From positions 1 to 64,000 of the forward strand of contig NZ_PTIX01000028.1 of assembly GCF_002934265.1 (NCBI RefSeq): 64,000 nt of DNA, given 5' to 3'. This document shows positions 61,072 to 64,000 of the stretch, piece after piece. How positions within the stretch are numbered: position 1 is the stretch's first letter; every line of letters starts with the position of its first letter. The notes under the pieces are model-generated. The model saw only the letters and a list, made by a program, of their open reading frames with translations, was not told where the DNA came from and made no database searches. Both the position numbers and the translations under genes were made by a program. The stretch comes from Actinokineospora auranticolor (GTDB taxonomy: Bacteria; Actinomycetota; Actinomycetes; Mycobacteriales; Pseudonocardiaceae).

Positions 61072-62430
61072 GTGAGCCGCACCGCCGAGGAGATCGGGCG
61101 CACCGAAACCGGTCCCCGCCCCCTCCCCGCGCTCGGCGAGCAGCGCGCGGCCACCAACCTGTCCTCTGTGGACACGGTGCTGCCCAACGGCCTGCGCGTG
61201 ATCGCCGTGCACCAGCCCACCGTCCCGATGGTCGAGCTGCGGCTGCGCGTCCCCTTCGCGGGCGCGGAGGCCGCGCACGCGGCCACGGCCGAGGTGCTGG
61301 CCGCCACCATCCTCACCGGCACCGCCAAGCGCGACCGGGTGGGCGTCGACACCGAGTTGGCCCTGGTGGGCGGTGAGCTGTCGGCCGCGGTCGACCCGGA
61401 GCTGCTCTCCATCGGCGGCAACGCGCTGGCCACCGGCTTCGGCACGGTGCTGGCGGTGCTGGCGGACGCGCTGACCGGCGCGGTCCACGCCGACGACGAG
61501 GTCGCGGGCGAGAAGGCCAGACTGATCGAGCGGATCACGGTGGCCCGCTCGAAGCCCAACGTGATCGCCCGCCTGGCGCTGCAGCGCCACCGCTACGGCG
61601 ACCACCCGATCACCCGGGAGATCCCGGAGGCAGCGGACGTGGCCGGGGTGACGGCCGCGGACGTGCGCGCCCTGCACGCGAAGGCCGTGCTGCCCCGGGG
61701 GTCGGTGCTGGTCGTGGTCGGCGACGTCGAGCCCGCCCGGGCCGTCGAGCAGGCGGCCGCGGCGCTCGCGGGCTGGGAGTCGGACCGGTCCGCCGCGGTG
61801 CTGCCCGCGCTGCCGCACCTGACCCCGGGCGACCTGCTGGTGGTCTCCCGGCCGGGCGCGGTCCAGTCGCAGATCCGGCTGACGGCCCAGTCCATCACCC
61901 GGACCGACCCCCGCTACCCGGCCCTGCAACTGGCCAACCTGGCCTTCGGCGGTTTCTTCTCCTCGCGGCTGGTGGAGAACATCCGGGAGGACAAGGGCTA
62001 CACCTACCACGCCCGGTCCTACCCCGAGTTCACCCCGGACGGCGCCACCCTGCTGATCGACACCGACACGGCCAGCGACGTCACCGCCGCGGCCCTGCTG
62101 GAGATCAGGTACGAGCTGGGCAAGCTGGCCATCGGCGGGCTCACCGAGTCCGAAGTGGACACGGTGCGGCAGTACGCCATCGGCTCGCTGCTGACCAGCA
62201 CCTCATCCCAGGGCGGCATCGCCTCCCAGCTGGCCTCCCTGGCCGTGCTGGGCCTGGGCCTGGACTGGCTGGTCGGCCACCCGGACCGCCTCAAAGCCGT
62301 CACGCCGGAGCAGGTTGCGGCAGCCGCCCAGGAGTTCTTCGCCCCGAACCGGTTCACCGGCGTGGTCGTCGGCGACGTCGAAATACTCGCCCCCCTCAAG
62401 CACCTCGGCGGCGTGACCTTCCCCGAGTAG
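61072..62430 (+). CDS. M16-family protein, non-catalytic partner subunit
   Basis: This 452-residue M16 homologue has LPNGLRVIAVHQPTVPMVEL at its start and the C-domain FGGFFSSRLVENIREDKGYTY, a strong M16 signature. At the place of HxxEH it reads AHAATAEVLAAT, so the zinc site is lost, as in MPP-alpha. It would contribute substrate binding to the upstream subunit. GTG 61072 follows GGAGGAG, and the gap to the first gene is 40 bp. A clear terminator follows the stop. Confidence 0.88.
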   Translation: MSRTAEEIGRTETGPRPLPALGEQRAATNLSSVDTVLPNGLRVIAVHQPTVPMVELRLRVPFAGAEAAHAATAEVLAATILTGTAKRDRVGVDTELALVGGELSAAVDPELLSIGGNALATGFGTVLAVLADALTGAVHADDEVAGEKARLIERITVARSKPNVIARLALQRHRYGDHPITREIPEAADVAGVTAADVRALHAKAVLPRGSVLVVVGDVEPARAVEQAAAALAGWESDRSAAVLPALPHLTPGDLLVVSRPGAVQSQIRLTAQSITRTDPRYPALQLANLAFGGFFSSRLVENIREDKGYTYHARSYPEFTPDGATLLIDTDTASDVTAAALLEIRYELGKLAIGGLTESEVDTVRQYAIGSLLTSTSSQGGIASQLASLAVLGLGLDWLVGHPDRLKAVTPEQVAAAAQEFFAPNRFTGVVVGDVEILAPLKHLGGVTFPE

Positions 62431-62438
62431 CGGGTGTG

Positions 62439-62476
62439 CCGTGGGTGGGCCGCGCGCAGGCACCGCCCACCCACGG
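62439..62476 (+). terminator. Terminator of the M16 operon
   Basis: CCGTGGGTGGGC (62439-62450) pairs perfectly with 62465-62476 around a 14-nt loop, 9 nt after the stop codon. The 12-bp stem could also stop leftward transcripts. Confidence 0.75.
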
Positions 62477-62622
62477 AACGCCCACTGCTCAGGCCACGCC
62501 CCTCGGCGCCTCGTCGTGGTCGGTCTGGCGTGAAGCCGCCATCTTCCTGGCCGCCCGCTCGTTCGTCGTCGCCCACGGCGGGTTCGCCAAACCGAGCGGG
62601 TCGGCGGCGAGTCCGGCTGCGG

Positions 62623-63021
62623 TCAGGTGGGTCTTCGCCGGACGGGTGGGAAGCAGAAGCCCGCGAGCCAGCCGCCGCCGACGCCTGCGAAGATCAGCAG
62701 GACCACGCCCACCGGTCGCAGGTCCACGGTTGCCCCGGCCGTCGCGTCGCCCAGGCGCACCACGTCACCGACGGCCACCCGGACGCGCTCACCGGCCTGG
62801 TGCCCGCAGGCGTCCAGTTCGGACACTCCGCCGGTCGGCAGGCGGACTCGTTCCGGGCCGCCCCCGGTGCACGCCGCGCCCGTCACCACCTCGGCTTCCA
62901 CCACCGTGCCGGGGCTGCCGCCCGCCGACCAGTGGCCCAGCAACCCGAGCAGCGCGAACGCCAAGGCGACCACCACGCTGGCGGCCGCGGCCACCAGCAG
63001 TCGGGTCGTCGGGGAGCGCAT
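62623..63021 (-). CDS. Small membrane protein, two helices, function unknown
   Basis: This 132-residue protein has an N-terminal helix (about 8-30), a short outside domain with a Cys pair (TGAACTGGG and LDACGHQAGE) and VRVAVGDVVRLGD, then a second helix (about 102-122) and a basic end. The outside part could be a small disulfide-stabilised beta-domain. I do not recognise the family. It starts 29 bp after the K+ channel gene on the same strand and is probably in the same operon. Confidence 0.65.
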   Translation of the reverse strand: MRSPTTRLLVAAAASVVVALAFALLGLLGHWSAGGSPGTVVEAEVVTGAACTGGGPERVRLPTGGVSELDACGHQAGERVRVAVGDVVRLGDATAGATVDLRPVGVVLLIFAGVGGGWLAGFCFPPVRRRPT

Positions 63022-63050
63022 CCCCGGATGGTCGCAGACCGCGCAAGGGG

Positions 63051-64000
63051 TCAGTCTTCGGCCGGGGTGACCTTGCGGATGTAGAGGAGGCGGTCACCGG
63101 ACTCGATCGCGTCGGCCTCCGAGGAGTCGACCCGGTAGAGCTTCCCGGCGCGGACCAGGCCCAGCACGATGTCGGGCAGGTGCCGGGGCGAGCCACCGAC
63201 CTCGGTCTGCTCGACCTCGCGTTCGGCGATGGCCAGGCCCTCGTCGGGCGTGATCAGGTCCTCGACCATGTCGACGACGGTCGGGGTGTGCGTGGCCATG
63301 CCGAGCAGCCTGCCCGCGGTCTCGCTCGACACCACGACCTGGTTGGCGCCGGACTGGCGCAGCAGGTGCACGTTCTCGGTCTCCCGCACGGCCGCCACGA
63401 TCTGCGCGTTCGGCGCCATCTCGCGGGCGGTGAGGGTGATCAGCACCGCCGAGTCGTCGCGGCTGGCCGCGACCACGATCGACTTGGCCCGGGGCACGCC
63501 CGCGACCCGCAGCACGTCCGAGCGGGTGCCGGAGCCGTGCACCGTGACCAGGCCGAGCAGCGAGGCCGCGTCGAGCATGGCCTGGTCGGTGTCGACGACG
63601 ACGATCCGGCTCGGCTCCACGCCGTCGGAGAGCACCGCGCTGACCGCGGACCGCCCCTTGGTGCCGTAGCCGACGACGACCACGTGGTCCCGCACCTTCG
63701 ACCTCCACCTTTGGATCTTGAATGCCTGCCGGGAGCGCTCGGTCAGCACCGCCAGGGTGGTGCCGACCAGCACGATGAGGAAGAGGATGCGCAGCGGCGT
63801 GATCACCAGGATGTTGATCAGCCGCGCGGAGTCGCTGGCCGGGGTGATGTCGCCGTAGCCGGTGGTCGAGAGCGACACCGTGGCGTAGTAGATCGCGTCG
63901 AGGAACGAGATGCCGTCCTCGTTGACGTCGCGGTACCCGTCGCGGTCGAGGTAGACCAGCAGCACGGCCGCGAACAGCGCGAGCACCGCCCACACGATCC
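63051..64000 (-). CDS. Potassium channel family protein with RCK/TrkA-N domain (5' end cut off)
   Basis: About 316 residues are visible. The pore region has the K+ selectivity filter TTGYGD between two helices, and a regulatory RCK (TrkA-N) domain follows with VVVVGYGTKGRSAVSAVL (nucleotide-binding Rossmann loop), then TrkA-C-like residues. It is a ligand-gated K+ channel subunit of the Rv3200c type. The frame is open to the window edge and a first membrane helix is probably missing, since the homologue has about 355 residues. In M. tuberculosis this gene adjoins nudC. Confidence 0.88.
   Translation of the reverse strand, partial: IVWAVLALFAAVLLVYLDRDGYRDVNEDGISFLDAIYYATVSLSTTGYGDITPASDSARLINILVITPLRILFLIVLVGTTLAVLTERSRQAFKIQRWRSKVRDHVVVVGYGTKGRSAVSAVLSDGVEPSRIVVVDTDQAMLDAASLLGLVTVHGSGTRSDVLRVAGVPRAKSIVVAASRDDSAVLITLTAREMAPNAQIVAAVRETENVHLLRQSGANQVVVSSETAGRLLGMATHTPTVVDMVEDLITPDEGLAIAEREVEQTEVGGSPRHLPDIVLGLVRAGKLYRVDSSEADAIESGDRLLYIRKVTPAED

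Noticed and set aside
58392..61559. 1055-codon minus-strand frame opposite the LPVTG and M16 genes
   Set aside because: It spans three clear plus-strand features and has low-complexity composition.
62465..62600. Possible short minus-strand peptide ending RQTDHDEAPRGVA
   Set aside because: An open frame overlaps the end of the 62623 gene, but no ATG or GTG start with a ribosome site fits; a frameshifted tail of that gene cannot be excluded.
1..64000. CRISPR arrays and tRNA genes
   Set aside because: No regularly spaced repeats and no tRNA-like GTTCGA-centred cloverleaf with flanking stems were found on reading both strands by eye.

Overview
The window is high-GC actinobacterial DNA. GTG starts, four-base ATGA/GTGA gene overlaps and start codons placed directly after a -10 box are all common. 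The gene content (GlnA2, SecA2, an LprG lipoprotein with its P55-type exporter, F420 chemistry, sortase substrates) and gene order point to the mycolata/Pseudonocardiales side of the phylum. From memory, several blocks follow Mycobacterium tuberculosis order: glnA2, Hip1-like proteases and panB (Rv2222c-Rv2225); rnhC, zinc ribbon, Nif3, cobC, ptpA, SURF1 and cobD (Rv2228c-Rv2236c); nudC and a K+ channel (Rv3199c-Rv3200c); lprG with P55 (Rv1411c-Rv1410c). No mycolic-acid gene is visible, so a Pseudonocardiaceae-type organism is my best guess. It is not proven.

Layout. 1-425: leader and two promoters of an rRNA operon that runs left out of the window. 0.4-6.8 kb (minus strand): a large glycosyltransferase-like/FkbM fusion, GlnA2 and an MFS carrier, the carrier divergent from a GlxA-type regulator. 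7.9-11 kb: lprG-P55 pair and a GNAT enzyme. 11-14.2 kb: tandem secreted Hip1-like proteases. 14.3-24 kb: SecA2, a 144-bp repeat element, NAD synthetase, RNB nuclease, F420 reductase, a BtuF-like receptor, proline iminopeptidase and a glutathionyl-hydroquinone-reductase-like enzyme. 24.3-33.6 kb (minus strand): panB, then a chromosomal type IV secretion-like operon (VirB2-, B3-, B4-, B6-, B8- and B1-like proteins, a 22-codon linker ORF and two small proteins). 34.0-34.4 kb: RNase P RNA. 34.6-42 kb: an FMN reductase and the conserved rnhC-cobC / ptpA-FN3K-SURF1 / cobD block. 42.2-50.2 kb: a complete four-gene Wadjet anti-plasmid operon (jetABCD). 50.8-53.6 kb: gluconate regulator, kinase and permease, plus an IS481-type transposase remnant. 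53.7-64 kb: NudC, a zinc metallopeptidase, a DUF2207 membrane protein, an LPVTG-anchored surface protein, a pair of M16 proteases and a K+ channel cut by the right edge.

How the parts relate. Most genes are housekeeping: nitrogen, NAD, pantothenate and cobalamin metabolism, RNA processing, and envelope proteolysis and export. Two accessory systems stand out. The type IV secretion-like operon has no relaxase, coupling protein or integrase in the window, and sits inside core synteny between panB and rnpB. The Wadjet operon carries a JetD whose TOPRIM-type glutamate motif is altered (Cys-Ala-Ser-Pro where I expect Cys-Glu-Asn-Pro). A third point of interest is the PtpA-like phosphatase placed 3 bp before a fructosamine-3-kinase homologue, which suggests protein deglycation as well as, or instead of, tyrosine dephosphorylation. 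I found no tRNA, no CRISPR array and no complete mobile element.
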